Source: JAYZDP01 sp036337765 (GTDB lineage Bacteria > Acidobacteriota > Thermoanaerobaculia > Multivoradales > Multivoraceae). Taken from it: DNA of 64,000 bases. Below, piece by piece: positions 41,341-50,532 of the stretch (its first letter is position 1; every line of letters starts with the position of its first letter). Position numbers and translations under genes: made by a program. The notes under the pieces were generated by a model. That model was given only the letters and a program-made list of their open reading frames with translations. It was not told the DNA's origin and ran no database searches. Location of the stretch: contig JAYZDP010000224.1 of assembly GCA_036337765.1 (NCBI GenBank), positions 6,188 to 70,187 on the forward strand, read 5' to 3'.

Positions 41341-42648
41341 ATGGCCACACCCCCCCCCGTCGGCCCCGTGATTCCCGCCTCGCCGCGCCGCGGCGTCTTC
41401 GCGTCATTCGAGGTCTCGCAGTTCCGCTGGGTGTTCGCGTCGAACGCCACCTTCTTTCTCGGCATGGGCGGGCAGCAGGTGCTGCGCTCCTGGCTGGTGT
41501 TCCGACTCACCGGCAGCGAGCTGAGCCTCGGCCTTATCAGCGCCATGGTGGCCATCCCGATGTTAGTCGTCGCTCCCTTCGGCGGCTCGATCGCGGACCG
41601 CCGGGATCGACGCAAGCTAGTGGCGTTCGGCCAGAGCATCGTTGTCGTCGGCGAGGCGGTTACCCTCCTTCTACTGGTGACAGACCGACTCGAGTTCTGG
41701 CACCTACTGGTCATGTCCTTGATCATGGGGACGTCCTTTCCCTTCATCATGCCGGCGCGCCAGGCGATTGTTGCCAACGTCGTAGGCCGCGCGCGCCTGA
41801 CCAACGCCATGGCGCTGAACATGGCCGCAGTCAACACCACCCGCATCGTGGGACCGGCCGTCGCCGGCTTTCTCATCGGTGCTATCGGCGTCGAGCTGGC
41901 CTATGGGCTGAACGTCGCTCTCTACGTACTCGCCGTATTGGCTCTCGTTCGCGTGCGTCCTGCGCCGCCCACCGAGTCGGCGAGTTTGCAGTCGTTTCGG
42001 AGCAACTTGGCTGAAGGCTTCGCCTTTCTCGGCCGAGACCGACTCGTTCTGGTGCTGCTCTTCTTCGGCCTGGTCCCGATGTTTCTCGTCATGCCCTTCC
42101 AGAACCTGCTGGTGGTCTTCACCGAGGACGTCTGGCAGGTCGGGCCCGAGGGGCTAGGCATCATGAGCGCCGCCGCCGGAGCTGGGGGTCTGATCGGCGC
42201 CGTGCTCGTCGCCTCCCGCCGCGACAGCCGCGGACGGCTACGCCCGATGCTCCTGTCGACGCTCGCCTTCGGCCTCTTCCTCTTCCTATTCGCGATCAGC
42301 CCCTGGTACCTCCTCGGCCTGCCGCTGGTGTTGGTGGCCAATATCTTCGCCAGCTACTACAGCGCCATGAACAGCACGGCGGTTCAGGTGCTGATCCCCG
42401 ACGAGGTGCGAGGCCGCGTTTCGGCCTTTCTGATGATGTCGTTCTCGCTACCGCTTCTCGGCACGCTCCCGGTGGCTGCGATCGCGGAGGTGGTTGGCGC
42501 CCCCGCAGCAGTCGCCGGCGCCTCGATCCTCGCCGTCCTGCTCGGTTTCGTGTTCGTCGCGTCGTCAAAGACCCTGCGCGGCATGGACGCGCGCCTGCAG
42601 AGTGCCATCCGCGCCAACGCGGGCGCCACAGGCGCCAAGGCGATGTAG
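41341..42648 (+). CDS. MFS transporter (EntS/multidrug-type)
   Basis: 435 aa with 12 helices. It has the MFS loop motif GGSIADRRDRRKLVAFGQ between helices 2 and 3, FIMPARQAIVANVVGRARLTNAMALNMA typical of the MFS_3/EntS enterobactin-exporter group, and VQVLIPDEVRGRVSAFLMMSF in the second half. The substrate is unknown. A proline-rich N-terminus (ATPPPVGPVIP) precedes helix 1. A kinase-like gene follows after 20 bp and a deacetylase after that, all on the same strand. Confidence 0.87.
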   Translation: MATPPPVGPVIPASPRRGVFASFEVSQFRWVFASNATFFLGMGGQQVLRSWLVFRLTGSELSLGLISAMVAIPMLVVAPFGGSIADRRDRRKLVAFGQSIVVVGEAVTLLLLVTDRLEFWHLLVMSLIMGTSFPFIMPARQAIVANVVGRARLTNAMALNMAAVNTTRIVGPAVAGFLIGAIGVELAYGLNVALYVLAVLALVRVRPAPPTESASLQSFRSNLAEGFAFLGRDRLVLVLLFFGLVPMFLVMPFQNLLVVFTEDVWQVGPEGLGIMSAAAGAGGLIGAVLVASRRDSRGRLRPMLLSTLAFGLFLFLFAISPWYLLGLPLVLVANIFASYYSAMNSTAVQVLIPDEVRGRVSAFLMMSFSLPLLGTLPVAAIAEVVGAPAAVAGASILAVLLGFVFVASSKTLRGMDARLQSAIRANAGATGAKAM

Positions 42649-42668
42649 TAGTTTGTCCAGGACGACTG

Positions 42669-43292
42669 ATGCTCATCACGTTCTCCCGCCAGTACGCCTC
42701 CGGAGGTGCCGTTGTCGCACGCTCCGTCGCCGACGCCCTCGGCTGGCGGCTGATCGACAGCGAGCTCGTTGAGCAGGTCGCGGAACGGGCCGGCCTGCCG
42801 CCGGAAGAGGTCGCCGCGCGCGAGGAGCGGGCGCCGAGTTTCATCGAGCGCCTCGCCAAGCTCACCACCCTCGAGCTTCCCGAGCTCTTCCTGCCGACGG
42901 CTGACGCCATTCACGAATTCGGAGAGGGACACCTGGTCAGGATTACCCGTACCCTCGTCGAGGAGCTCGCACAAGAGGGGCGCTGCGTGATGGTGGGACG
43001 CGCCTGCGCAGCGGTCCTGGCGCGCAGCTCGGACACGCTTCACGTGCGCGTCGTCGCATCGACCCGCTTTCGTGTCAAGTTCGCGACCGAAACGGTTGGT
43101 ATCGATCCTGTAGAGGCGGCAGCGCGGGTCGCCGAGATGGACAGCAATCGAGCCCGCTATCACCGTGAGTATTACGACCGCGACTGCAACGACCCGATTC
43201 ACTACGACATGGTGTTGAATACCGAGCGGCTCGGGCACGCAGGTACCGCCGAAGTGATCGTGGCGAGGGCCCGCAGCCTCGGTTGGACATAG
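42669..43292 (+). CDS. Cytidylate kinase-like family protein
   Basis: 207 aa P-loop-type protein of the 'cytidylate kinase-like' (AAA_33/CMPK2) family. It has the N-terminal ITFSRQYASGGAVVARSVADALGWRLIDSELV, in which YASGG stands at the nucleotide loop (no canonical GxxxxGKS/T). GRCVMVGRACAAVLA, VRVVASTRFRVKFATE and a lid DSNRARYHREYYDRD follow. Relatives are often fused to CBS or other domains; the phosphoryl acceptor is unknown. It sits in a row with an MFS and a deacetylase gene. Confidence 0.84.
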   Translation: MLITFSRQYASGGAVVARSVADALGWRLIDSELVEQVAERAGLPPEEVAAREERAPSFIERLAKLTTLELPELFLPTADAIHEFGEGHLVRITRTLVEELAQEGRCVMVGRACAAVLARSSDTLHVRVVASTRFRVKFATETVGIDPVEAAARVAEMDSNRARYHREYYDRDCNDPIHYDMVLNTERLGHAGTAEVIVARARSLGWT

Positions 43293-43296
43293 CTTC

Positions 43297-44142
43297 TTGA
43301 GTGCCATTCGCGTCTGTCTGAGCTTCGACTTCGACGCGATGTCGTCGTGGATCGCGATCTATAAGACGCGATCGCCAAACGCCTTGTCGCGCGGCGAGTT
43401 CGGCAAGGTCGGAGCGCAGCGGATCCTCGATCTGCTGTCTGAGCGCGCCATTGCCTCGACCTGGTTCGTGCCGGGCCACACCGCCGAGGCGTTCCCGACC
43501 GAGACCCGCCGCATCGTCGACGAGGGCCACGAGATCGGCCACCACGGCTACTGTCACGAGAACCCGGCAAGGATGGAGCGCGACGAGGAGGTCGCGATCC
43601 TCGAGCGCGGAACCTCGTGTCTCGCGGAGATCGCCGGGGTGCGGCCGGTCGGCTACCGCTGCCCTTCCGGAAGCGCCAGCCCCAACACCGTCTCACTGCT
43701 GGTCGAGCACGGCTTCTCCTACGACAGCAGCATGATGGCGGACGATTTCACCCCCTACTACTGCCGGGTAGGCGACGAGGCGCCGCCCGACGGTCCCTAC
43801 GGCTTTGGCGAGCAGGTCGAGCTGGTCCAGATGCCCTTTGCCTGGCACCTCGACGATCACCCGTATTTCGAGCACACCGCCAGCCGGCGCGGGGTCAATC
43901 CCGGCCTCGCCGATCCCGATCGGGTGCTCAAGATCTGGCTCGCCGAGTTCGAGTACCTCTGCCGACTCGGCACGGGTGTTTTCATCCTCACGATGCATCC
44001 TCAGGTCATCGGCCGTGGGCACCGCATGTTGATGCTCGAGCGCCTCTTGGACCGTCTTGAGCAGAGCGACGCCGCCATTTTCACGACCCTGGCAGAGGCC
44101 GCCGACGCGTGGCGCAGCGCCAATCCGTTCGTTTCCGCCTGA
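43297..44142 (+). CDS. Polysaccharide deacetylase family protein (NodB-like)
   Basis: 281 aa NodB-fold deacetylase. LSFDFDAMSSW holds the first Asp; STWFVPGHTAEAFPTETRRI and GHEIGHHGYCHENP hold the metal His residues; RPVGYRCPSGSASPNT and FILTMHPQVIGRGHR hold the late catalytic His. The arrangement matches the cyclic-amidohydrolase-like PuuE/NodB branch that acts on small N-acyl or urea-type substrates as well as chitooligosaccharides. There is no signal peptide, so the enzyme is cytoplasmic. The start is TTG at 43297, 4 nt after the kinase-like gene. Confidence 0.86.
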   Translation: MSAIRVCLSFDFDAMSSWIAIYKTRSPNALSRGEFGKVGAQRILDLLSERAIASTWFVPGHTAEAFPTETRRIVDEGHEIGHHGYCHENPARMERDEEVAILERGTSCLAEIAGVRPVGYRCPSGSASPNTVSLLVEHGFSYDSSMMADDFTPYYCRVGDEAPPDGPYGFGEQVELVQMPFAWHLDDHPYFEHTASRRGVNPGLADPDRVLKIWLAEFEYLCRLGTGVFILTMHPQVIGRGHRMLMLERLLDRLEQSDAAIFTTLAEAADAWRSANPFVSA

Positions 44143-44168
44143 AACCCCGACCCCGCCCCTCTCGTGCT

Positions 44169-44590
44169 GTGTCTAAGACGGCCATCTTCAGCTTGGTGAA
44201 CGCGATCCTTCTCCGCAACACCGAGGTCCGCGCACCTGAGGAACTGGTGGAGCTCTATCTCTCGCCGCCGGACTTCGAGTGGGGCACTTCGCCCTGGTCC
44301 GACGCCTCGACCCCGAAGTCTGGATCTGGCAGACCACCACCGCCGAGAGACACATCGGCATCGTCCGTCTGCCGTGGCGACTCGGAGCGTTCGTACTGAC
44401 GGCCGTCGCCGCCATCGCACTGACCATCGCAACCATCGGCCTGTACGGCATCGTCAGCTACACCGTGGCGCAGCGCACTTACGAGGTCGGGATTCGCATG
44501 AGTCTCGGCGCCGGCAGCCGTTCTCGCCGCCTGGATGCCTGCTCGGCACGCGGCCCGCGTCCCGCGGCCACAGCGCTGCGCGCGGAGTAG
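44169..44590 (+). pseudogene. ADOP-type MacB/FtsX permease remnant (N- and C-terminal ends joined)
   Basis: A first frame (44169 to about 44280) reads SKTAIFSLVNAILLRN, then APEELVELYLSPPDFEWGTS, the N-terminal part of the periplasmic MacB_PCD domain in acidobacterial duplicated permeases. A second frame from about 44279 reads VRRLDPEVWIWQTTTAERHI, then FVLTAVAAIALTIATIGLYG and VSYTVAQRTYEVGIRMSLGA, the last FtsX domain of the same family. Some 500-600 intervening residues are missing and the halves are out of frame. The end (SRSRRLDACSARG) is degenerate. This is a collapsed gene. Confidence 0.82.
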
Positions 44591-44644
44591 AGGTGCTCCG
44601 GCGCGCAGCCGCGCGCAGCCGGGAAGGACTAGAATCGGCCTCCC

Positions 44645-46042
44645 ATGAGCGAGTTGATCGGAAAGCTGACCAAGCTACTCGGCGACAAGGGCATCCTGCT
44701 CGGCAGCGACGTCCGCCTGCGCGACAACGGCTGGGGCCATCCCGAGCCCTGTGAGGCCTCCGCCATCCTGCGACCAAAGACCACCGAGGAGGTCTCGGCT
44801 GCATTGGGGCTGTGCAACGACGCGGGTCACCCAGTGGTCCCGCAGGGCGGCATGACCGGCTTGGTCGGCGCCGCGATCCCGGCCCCGGGCGAGATCGCAC
44901 TGTCCCTAGAGCGCATGAGCGAGATCGAGGAAATCGACACTGCCACCCGCACCATGACCGTGCAGGCGGGAGTGCCGCTGCAGGCGATCCAGCAACGAGC
45001 CTACGAGGAGGGGTTCCTGTTCCCGCTCGACCTCGGTGCGCGCGGCTCATGCACCATCGGCGGCAACGTCGCGACCAACGCCGGCGGCAATCGCGTCATC
45101 CGCTACGGCATGACCCGCGACATGGTGTTGGGCGTCGAGGCGGTGCTCGCCGACGGCACCGTGCTGAGCTCGATGACCAAGGTGCTCAAGAACAACGCCG
45201 GCTACGACCTGAAGCAACTCTTCATCGGCTCCGAGGGCACGCTCGGTATCGTCACCCGAATCGTTCTGCGGTTGCGCCAGAGCCCGCGCAGCCACAACGC
45301 GGCGATGGTCGCGGTGGACAGCTTCGACGACGTGACCCGACTGCTGACAATCGTCGACGGCGGACTCGGCGGCAATCTCAGTGCCTTCGAGGTGATGTGG
45401 GAGGATTTCTACCGCTTGACCACGTCCGAGCCGGCCAAGAGCCGCCCGCCGCTGGAGTATGGCCATCCGTTCTATGTGCTGGTCGAGGCGCTCGGCTCCG
45501 ATCAGGAAAGCGACTCCGAGAGATTCGAGTCAGTGCTCGGAGAGGCGATGGAGCAGGGCCTGTTCGAGGACGCGGTGGTAGCGAAGTCACGAGCCGAGCG
45601 CGACACGCTGTGGGAGATCCGCGACGACATCGAGCAGCTCGACCGTAACGCGCCGATTTTCACCTTCGACGTCAGCCTCCCGATCCCCGACATGCCGGAC
45701 TATCTCGCCGGTATCCGCCAAGCTCTCGGCGGGCGCTGGGACTCCCCCTCTATGGTCGTTTTCGGACATCTCGGAGATGGCAATCTGCACGTGGTGGTCG
45801 GCGTCGGAGACGCGTCCTCGCGGCCCGATGTCGAAGAGATCATCTACCGGCCGCTTCAGGCATGCGGCGGCTCGATCGCCGCCGAGCACGGCATCGGCAC
45901 GGAGAAGCGTCCGTACCTAGGTTACAGCCGCAGCGCCGCGGAGATTGGTGTGATGCGGACACTGAAGTCGGCGCTCGATCCGAACGGGATCCTCAACCCG
46001 GGGAAGGTTCTCTCTGCGGATTCTGAGGCGATGGCTCATTGA
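44645..46042 (+). CDS. FAD-binding oxidoreductase, GlcD/D-lactate dehydrogenase type
   Basis: 465 aa, the usual length for PCMH-type flavoenzymes. The FAD domain has VVPQGGMTGLVGAAIPAPGEI, GSCTIGGNVATNAGGNRVIRYG and the GSEGTLGIVTRIVLRL ending. The C-terminal FAD-oxidase domain carries FDVSLPIPDMPDYL, VFGHLGDGNLHVVV and AAEHGIGTEKRPYLGYSRS. It probably oxidises a D-2-hydroxyacid such as D-lactate, glycolate or D-2-hydroxyglutarate and passes electrons to quinone or ETF. The TonB-like gene follows 3 nt later. Confidence 0.9.
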   Translation: MSELIGKLTKLLGDKGILLGSDVRLRDNGWGHPEPCEASAILRPKTTEEVSAALGLCNDAGHPVVPQGGMTGLVGAAIPAPGEIALSLERMSEIEEIDTATRTMTVQAGVPLQAIQQRAYEEGFLFPLDLGARGSCTIGGNVATNAGGNRVIRYGMTRDMVLGVEAVLADGTVLSSMTKVLKNNAGYDLKQLFIGSEGTLGIVTRIVLRLRQSPRSHNAAMVAVDSFDDVTRLLTIVDGGLGGNLSAFEVMWEDFYRLTTSEPAKSRPPLEYGHPFYVLVEALGSDQESDSERFESVLGEAMEQGLFEDAVVAKSRAERDTLWEIRDDIEQLDRNAPIFTFDVSLPIPDMPDYLAGIRQALGGRWDSPSMVVFGHLGDGNLHVVVGVGDASSRPDVEEIIYRPLQACGGSIAAEHGIGTEKRPYLGYSRSAAEIGVMRTLKSALDPNGILNPGKVLSADSEAMAH

Positions 46043-46045
46043 GCC

Positions 46046-46771
46046 GTGGCGCTTCGCCTCGATCGTAAGTACCACCACCGGCGGGCGAGCGCCGACACCT
46101 GGGATTTCGCGCTCGGCGTCTCGACGTTTCTGTTCGCGACGCATGACGACCCGCGCTGGCTGCGACTCGGTGTCGCAGTGGCACTCGTCCTGCACATCGC
46201 GCTGATGATCGTCCGCGTGCCCGCCCTCGAGGAGGAGCCGCTCGAACTGCCCGAGAGCCGCCAGGTCTTCGTCCTGCATCAGGTGCGCTTCCAGGAGTCC
46301 AGGCCGCAGATGTCGGCGCCGACCATCCCAACGCGTCAGGCTCGCAAGATCCCGTTCCCCGATCCGACGCCGAATCTCCCGGAGCCGATCATCGAGGACT
46401 ACGAGACGCCGCCGGTGATCTTCGACGTTTCTGATGCCGACTTCTTCGACGTCAGCGAGATCCCGGACGCTCCACCGGCTCCCAGCGGCTCAGGCACGGC
46501 TCGCGACCTCGACGCCTCGATCCTGGCGCCGCAGCGCCTCTCGGGAGACCAGCCGCGCTACACCGAGGAGGCCCGCATGACGCGCGTGCAGGGCTTCGTC
46601 ATTCTCCGCGGCGTGATCGACGAGGAGGGCAACGTCGCGCATCTACGCGTGATCAAGGGTCTGCCCCGGGGCCTGACCGAGTCGGCGCTCGAAACGGTCG
46701 GTGCCTGGCGCTACAGCCCCGCGACCCAGGACGGCGTACCGGTCGCGGTCTTCTACGTGTTCAACGTCTAG
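46046..46771 (+). CDS. Energy-transducer TonB-family protein
   Basis: 241 aa from a GTG 3 nt after the oxidase stop. A single membrane helix lies at about residues 48-64 (LGVAVALVLHIALMIVRV). A proline/acid-rich periplasmic spacer follows (about 75-155), then a TonB C-terminal domain: QPRYTEEARMTRVQGFVILRG, VAHLRVIKGLPRGLTESALE, GAWRYSPATQDGVPVAVFY. The N-terminal cytoplasmic part is longer than in ordinary TonB. No ExbB/ExbD is adjacent. It is separated from the convergent TPR gene by copy 3 of the inverted repeat. Confidence 0.88.
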   Translation: MALRLDRKYHHRRASADTWDFALGVSTFLFATHDDPRWLRLGVAVALVLHIALMIVRVPALEEEPLELPESRQVFVLHQVRFQESRPQMSAPTIPTRQARKIPFPDPTPNLPEPIIEDYETPPVIFDVSDADFFDVSEIPDAPPAPSGSGTARDLDASILAPQRLSGDQPRYTEEARMTRVQGFVILRGVIDEEGNVAHLRVIKGLPRGLTESALETVGAWRYSPATQDGVPVAVFYVFNV

Positions 46772-46788
46772 TTCACGCTGCAGTAGCG

Positions 46789-46862
46789 CTAGCGGGAGCC
46801 GCGGTAGTCACTGCTCCTCAGCCTTCGAATCTGTACTGCCCTCATACCGCCGCTCCCGCTAG
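46789..46862. repeat. Convergent-gene inverted-repeat element, copy 3
   Basis: CTAGCGGGAGCCGCGGTA (46789-46806) and TACCGCCGCTCCCGCTAG (46845-46862) are 18-nt inverted arms with one mismatch, separated by 38 nt. The spacer begins GTCA, ends CTCA and has TCGA at positions 19-22, as in the other copies. The right arm contains the TAG stop (46859-46861) of the TPR lipoprotein gene. Compared with copy 2 the arms differ in sequence but remain complementary. Confidence 0.8.
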
Positions 46863-48508
46863 ATTTCATAGTCGGCGCGGGCCCAAGCCTCGTCGAAGCG
46901 CGCGGTCGCCTCGGCGGCTTCGGCGGTCTTGCCCTGCGCTTCGAGACTTCTCGCGAGACCGTGTAACGACCATCCGTTGCGAGGCACCCGCTCGAGATCC
47001 TGCCGGTACACCACCTCGGCCTCACCGGCTCGCCCGGCATCCAGCAGCGCTCGCCCCAGCGTCTGACGCACTGGGTAGTACCAGTAGGGCGGTTCCATGT
47101 AATCCAGCTCGTCCTGGGCCGCGACCGCTTCCTCGAGACCCGCGATCTGCCGATCGCGGCCTCCCGCCAGGCCCGCCACCTGGGCGGCGAGCACCTTGTG
47201 CGCGATCGACACCAAAGCCGTGCCAGGCCATGTGCCGCGCTCATCGAGACTCGAGGCCGCCTCACTCGCGGCGACCTCCTCGAGGGCGGCCGATTCGGCG
47301 CTGGCGGCGGCGAGGTCCGCGCCCGCGACGTGGGCCAGACCCCGCGCGTAGTGCCACATTGCCGTCAGGTAGATGAGCTCCTCGGAGGGTCGCGGGTAGG
47401 CGAGAATGCCCTCCCAGTCGCCGAAGCGCACCATGGAAAAGAGCGGCACCGGTAGGAACGCCTCTAGCTGCGGCATCTGGCGGGCCATCTCTTCGCCGAC
47501 TTGCTTCGCGACCTTGCGGCCGGCAGCGGTGGAGACCTCCTGGCGCCCCTCGAGGGCTGCCGAGAACCAGAGGAAGTGGATGTTGTGCGGGTAGTACAGC
47601 GCCGGGTAGAAGCCCTGGGCGTTGCACTGCGCGATGTAGGACTCGTCTGCGAGGGCCGCGAGCTCGTTCGCCGTGCTGGCCTCTTCGTAGCGCCCGACAC
47701 GAAGGTAGATGTGCGATGGCATGTGCACGAGATGACCCGCTCCTGGCACCAGCGGACCCAGGCGATCGGCGATCGACTCGCCACGATAGGGATCGGCCGA
47801 CGCTTCCACCGTGTGGATGTAGAGGTGAAGCGCCCCGATGTGGCTCGGGTTGAGAGCGAGCGCCGCTTCGAGGGCGGTGAGGATCTCCTCGGTCTCGGGC
47901 TTCGGCGAACCGTCATCGAGCCAATAGCTCCATGCCGTGGTGTCCATCAGCGCCTCGGCATACAGCGTCTGGATATCGGCATCCTCCGGGAAGTCCCGCG
48001 CCACCTCGCGCATGGCGGCGGCATACGCCTGGTCCAGCTCGCTCCGATCCTCCGGCGCAGCCTCGACGTAACGGGCCGCCACCGCTGCGATCAGCCGCTG
48101 CTCCCGCTCCGATGCACGGGAAGCGAGATCCTTCGCTTGACGCAGCGCCTCCATGGCATCCGGAACCACCGCGGTATCCATCGGCGCGTTGATGTTCGGA
48201 CCGAGCGCCAGAGCGACACCCCAGGGACACATGGCGCACTGCGGGTCCAGCCGCCCAGCCTCGCGGAACGAGCGGATCGCCTCGGCGTGATTGAAGGCAT
48301 AGCTGAGGGTCAGCGCCTGATCGAAGAAGCGCTGCGCCTCCTCGCTGGCAGTGACGGAATAGTGGAAATCGCCAAGGTCGGCGAAGAGCGGCGCCAGCGC
48401 CTCGGGATCGCTCGCCGCGGGCGATCCTACGTCCCGCCTCTCGCCCCGACACCCCAACGCCAGAAGTGCCACCACCAAAATCGACTTCGTCAGGCTCTCT
48501 TTCGTCAT
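46859..48508 (-). CDS. TPR-repeat lipoprotein
   Basis: 549 aa with a lipoprotein signal (lipobox LALG-C at about residue 19), then helical TPR units: FFDQALTLSYAFNHAEAIRSF (about residues 55-75), DPQCAMCPWGVALALGPNINAP, ALNPSHIGALHLYIHTVEAS and further repeats to GRALLDAGRAGEAEVVYRQDL and a final unit. The HLYIHTVEAS-GHLVHMPSHIYLRVGRY pattern is typical of a family of large exported TPR proteins of unknown function. A CAMC pair near residue 90 could bind metal. Its ATG overlaps the stop of the protoporphyrinogen oxidase gene (ATGA). Confidence 0.85.
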   Translation of the reverse strand: MTKESLTKSILVVALLALGCRGERRDVGSPAASDPEALAPLFADLGDFHYSVTASEEAQRFFDQALTLSYAFNHAEAIRSFREAGRLDPQCAMCPWGVALALGPNINAPMDTAVVPDAMEALRQAKDLASRASEREQRLIAAVAARYVEAAPEDRSELDQAYAAAMREVARDFPEDADIQTLYAEALMDTTAWSYWLDDGSPKPETEEILTALEAALALNPSHIGALHLYIHTVEASADPYRGESIADRLGPLVPGAGHLVHMPSHIYLRVGRYEEASTANELAALADESYIAQCNAQGFYPALYYPHNIHFLWFSAALEGRQEVSTAAGRKVAKQVGEEMARQMPQLEAFLPVPLFSMVRFGDWEGILAYPRPSEELIYLTAMWHYARGLAHVAGADLAAASAESAALEEVAASEAASSLDERGTWPGTALVSIAHKVLAAQVAGLAGGRDRQIAGLEEAVAAQDELDYMEPPYWYYPVRQTLGRALLDAGRAGEAEVVYRQDLERVPRNGWSLHGLARSLEAQGKTAEAAEATARFDEAWARADYEI

Positions 48509-49893
48509 TGTGCCGCTCTCCCCTGCCCAGCATGAAGGGCCAGAAACTCCAGACCGTCTTCGGCCGCCGTGATCCCGGCTGCAACCGCCTTGCCGAACGC
48601 GATTCCGCGCAGCGAGTTGCCGGCCATGAAGAGCCCGGGTAAGCGGTTCAGCTCCGCCTCGATCCGACCCACGCGGCCCGGATGCCCGACCTCGTATTGC
48701 GGAATCGCACGCTCCCACCGGTGCACGTGGCGGAACACGGGCTCTTCCTCTATCGCAAGCAGCGCCTGCGCCTCGCTGCGCACGAGGGCGACGAGCTCTT
48801 CATCGCTCAACGACGTCGCCTCGGGGTCGACGGCCCCCCCGACCATCGCTCGCAGCAAGTGGCACTGCCGGGGACTGCGCCCCGGGAAGATGTGACTCTC
48901 CCACAAGAATCCGAGCGTTCGCAGCCCTTCGCCGCGAGGCACCAGCACGCCGAACCCGTGGGGCACGCCCGCCCAGGCCGACCCCTCGAAGCCGAGACCG
49001 ACGACCGAGACCGGCGGGTACGAGATCGCGCTCAGCTCGCCTGCGAGGCTCGGCGCAAAGGCCTCGACCAGGTTGCCGGCTGCGAACGCCTCGCAGGCGA
49101 GCACGACCGCGTCGGCTGAGATGTCGTCGCCCGCGACGCGCACCGAGTAGCCACCCCCGCACGGTTGGATCACGTCGACCGGCCGCCCACGACGCAGCTC
49201 GAAGGGTCCCTCGCCGAGAGCCTCGCACAGTGCACCCATCCCCTCGCTCAAGGAGGTCAGCTTCCCCGGTGGGGTACGCGCACGGGCACCCGCGCGCACC
49301 TCTCGCCCTCTCGCCAACACTCCGCGCACCAGGGAGCCGTGGTCCGTCTCGAGCTCCGCCAACCTCGGGAACGCCGCCGCCAGCGAAAGCCGACGCGCAT
49401 CTCCCGCGAACACACCAAGAACCATCGGCGCCGCCAGACGGTCCGCGGCCTGGCGGCCGACACGACGGCTCGCGAAGTGCCAGACCGACTCGTCGCCATC
49501 GCCTTTCCGGCGCCCGACAAACGGCTCCGCGAGCGCTCGTGCCGCTCCGAGCGGGCCCAGAATTCCCGAGCCCAGAAACTTGATCGGATGAGGAGAGACC
49601 TCCCGGACGCGGCCGCCACGGACCACGAATCGGTGAGCCGCGGCCTCGTCGGCGGACACCACCGAGGCGTCGAGACCGGTTTCGGACAGCAGCCGCTCGA
49701 TGTTCTCGTCGGGAGCCAGAAAGCCGGTCGGGCCGCATTCCACACGCCAGTCACCGTCGCGAAACGTGCGCGCCTTCCCGCCGACCACGGAGCCTCTTTC
49801 GAGAACCAGCACCTCGAGTGCGGGATCGGCGCGCGCGGCGACCCAGGCCGCAGTCAGCCCCGAAACTCCCCCGCCGATCACCACCAGCCTCAT
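48505..49893 (-). CDS. hemG: Protoporphyrinogen oxidase (oxygen-dependent, HemY/HemG type)
   Basis: 462 aa FAD-linked amine-oxidase fold. The dinucleotide motif VVIGGGVSGLTAAWVAAR, GGKARTFRDGDWRVECGPTGFLAPDEN and the C-terminal LPGLFMAGNSLRGIAFGKAVAAG FAD-binding segment are present. The AADRLAAPMVLGVFAGDARRLSL helix matches protoporphyrinogen oxidases rather than phytoene desaturases. It forms protoporphyrin IX in haem synthesis. No other haem gene is in the window. It is translationally coupled to the TPR lipoprotein gene and diverges from AMMECR1 with about 60 bp between them. Confidence 0.86.
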   Translation of the reverse strand: MRLVVIGGGVSGLTAAWVAARADPALEVLVLERGSVVGGKARTFRDGDWRVECGPTGFLAPDENIERLLSETGLDASVVSADEAAAHRFVVRGGRVREVSPHPIKFLGSGILGPLGAARALAEPFVGRRKGDGDESVWHFASRRVGRQAADRLAAPMVLGVFAGDARRLSLAAAFPRLAELETDHGSLVRGVLARGREVRAGARARTPPGKLTSLSEGMGALCEALGEGPFELRRGRPVDVIQPCGGGYSVRVAGDDISADAVVLACEAFAAGNLVEAFAPSLAGELSAISYPPVSVVGLGFEGSAWAGVPHGFGVLVPRGEGLRTLGFLWESHIFPGRSPRQCHLLRAMVGGAVDPEATSLSDEELVALVRSEAQALLAIEEEPVFRHVHRWERAIPQYEVGHPGRVGRIEAELNRLPGLFMAGNSLRGIAFGKAVAAGITAAEDGLEFLALHAGQGRAAQ

Positions 49894-49953
49894 TCCTGGG
49901 ATTGTAGCCGCGGGCGCGACCTTCACGTCACCCTTGCTACAGTCGCCGAGGCC

Positions 49954-50532
49954 ATGCTCGTGGTTCCCACCGACGGCGGACCGGTCCTGCTCGCGATCGC
50001 CCGCCGCGCCATCCACGAGGCGGTTTTCGGTCGGCCCGAGCCGCCAGCCCCGCCAGACGCCTGGCTGCGCCAGATCGCCGCGACCTTCGTCAGCCTGCAC
50101 CGCTCGGAAGAACTCCGTGGCTGCATCGGCAGCATCGATTCCACGCGTCCGATTGCCGAAGACGTGCGCTACAACGCCATCGCCTCGGCGCGCGACGACC
50201 CGAGATTCCCGGCCGTCGAGCCCGCCGAGCTCGCCTCGGTCGAGATCGAGGTCTCCCTCCTCAGCGAGCGAGAGGCGGTGCCAGGCTCCACTGAACGCGA
50301 GATCCTCGACAACCTGGTCCCCACTCGCGATGGAGTCCTTCTCACCCACCGACATCACCGCGCCACCTTCCTGCCCCAGGTCTGGAAAGTCCTCCCCGAC
50401 CCGCAGGACTTCCTGACCGAGCTCAAAGAGAAGGCAGGTCTATCCCCCAACTTCTGGCACCGCAACCTGAAGATAGAGCGCTACCAGGTCAAGACCTGGC
50501 AGGGGCCTGCTACGCCTGCCGAACAAGAGTGA
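49954..50532 (+). CDS. amrA: AMMECR1-domain protein (AmmeMemoRadiSam protein A)
   Basis: 192 aa, the length of the stand-alone AMMECR1 domain. It contains FVSLHRSEELRGCIGSIDSTRPIAEDVRYNAIASARDDPRF with the invariant RGCIG motif, VEIEVSLLSE, GVLLTHRHHRATFLPQVW and a KAGLSPNFWHRNLKIERY end. In many microbes it is coupled with Memo (AmrB) and a radical-SAM partner; neither is adjacent here. The biochemical role is unknown. A GC hairpin lies across its stop codon. Confidence 0.86.
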   Translation: MLVVPTDGGPVLLAIARRAIHEAVFGRPEPPAPPDAWLRQIAATFVSLHRSEELRGCIGSIDSTRPIAEDVRYNAIASARDDPRFPAVEPAELASVEIEVSLLSEREAVPGSTEREILDNLVPTRDGVLLTHRHHRATFLPQVWKVLPDPQDFLTELKEKAGLSPNFWHRNLKIERYQVKTWQGPATPAEQE

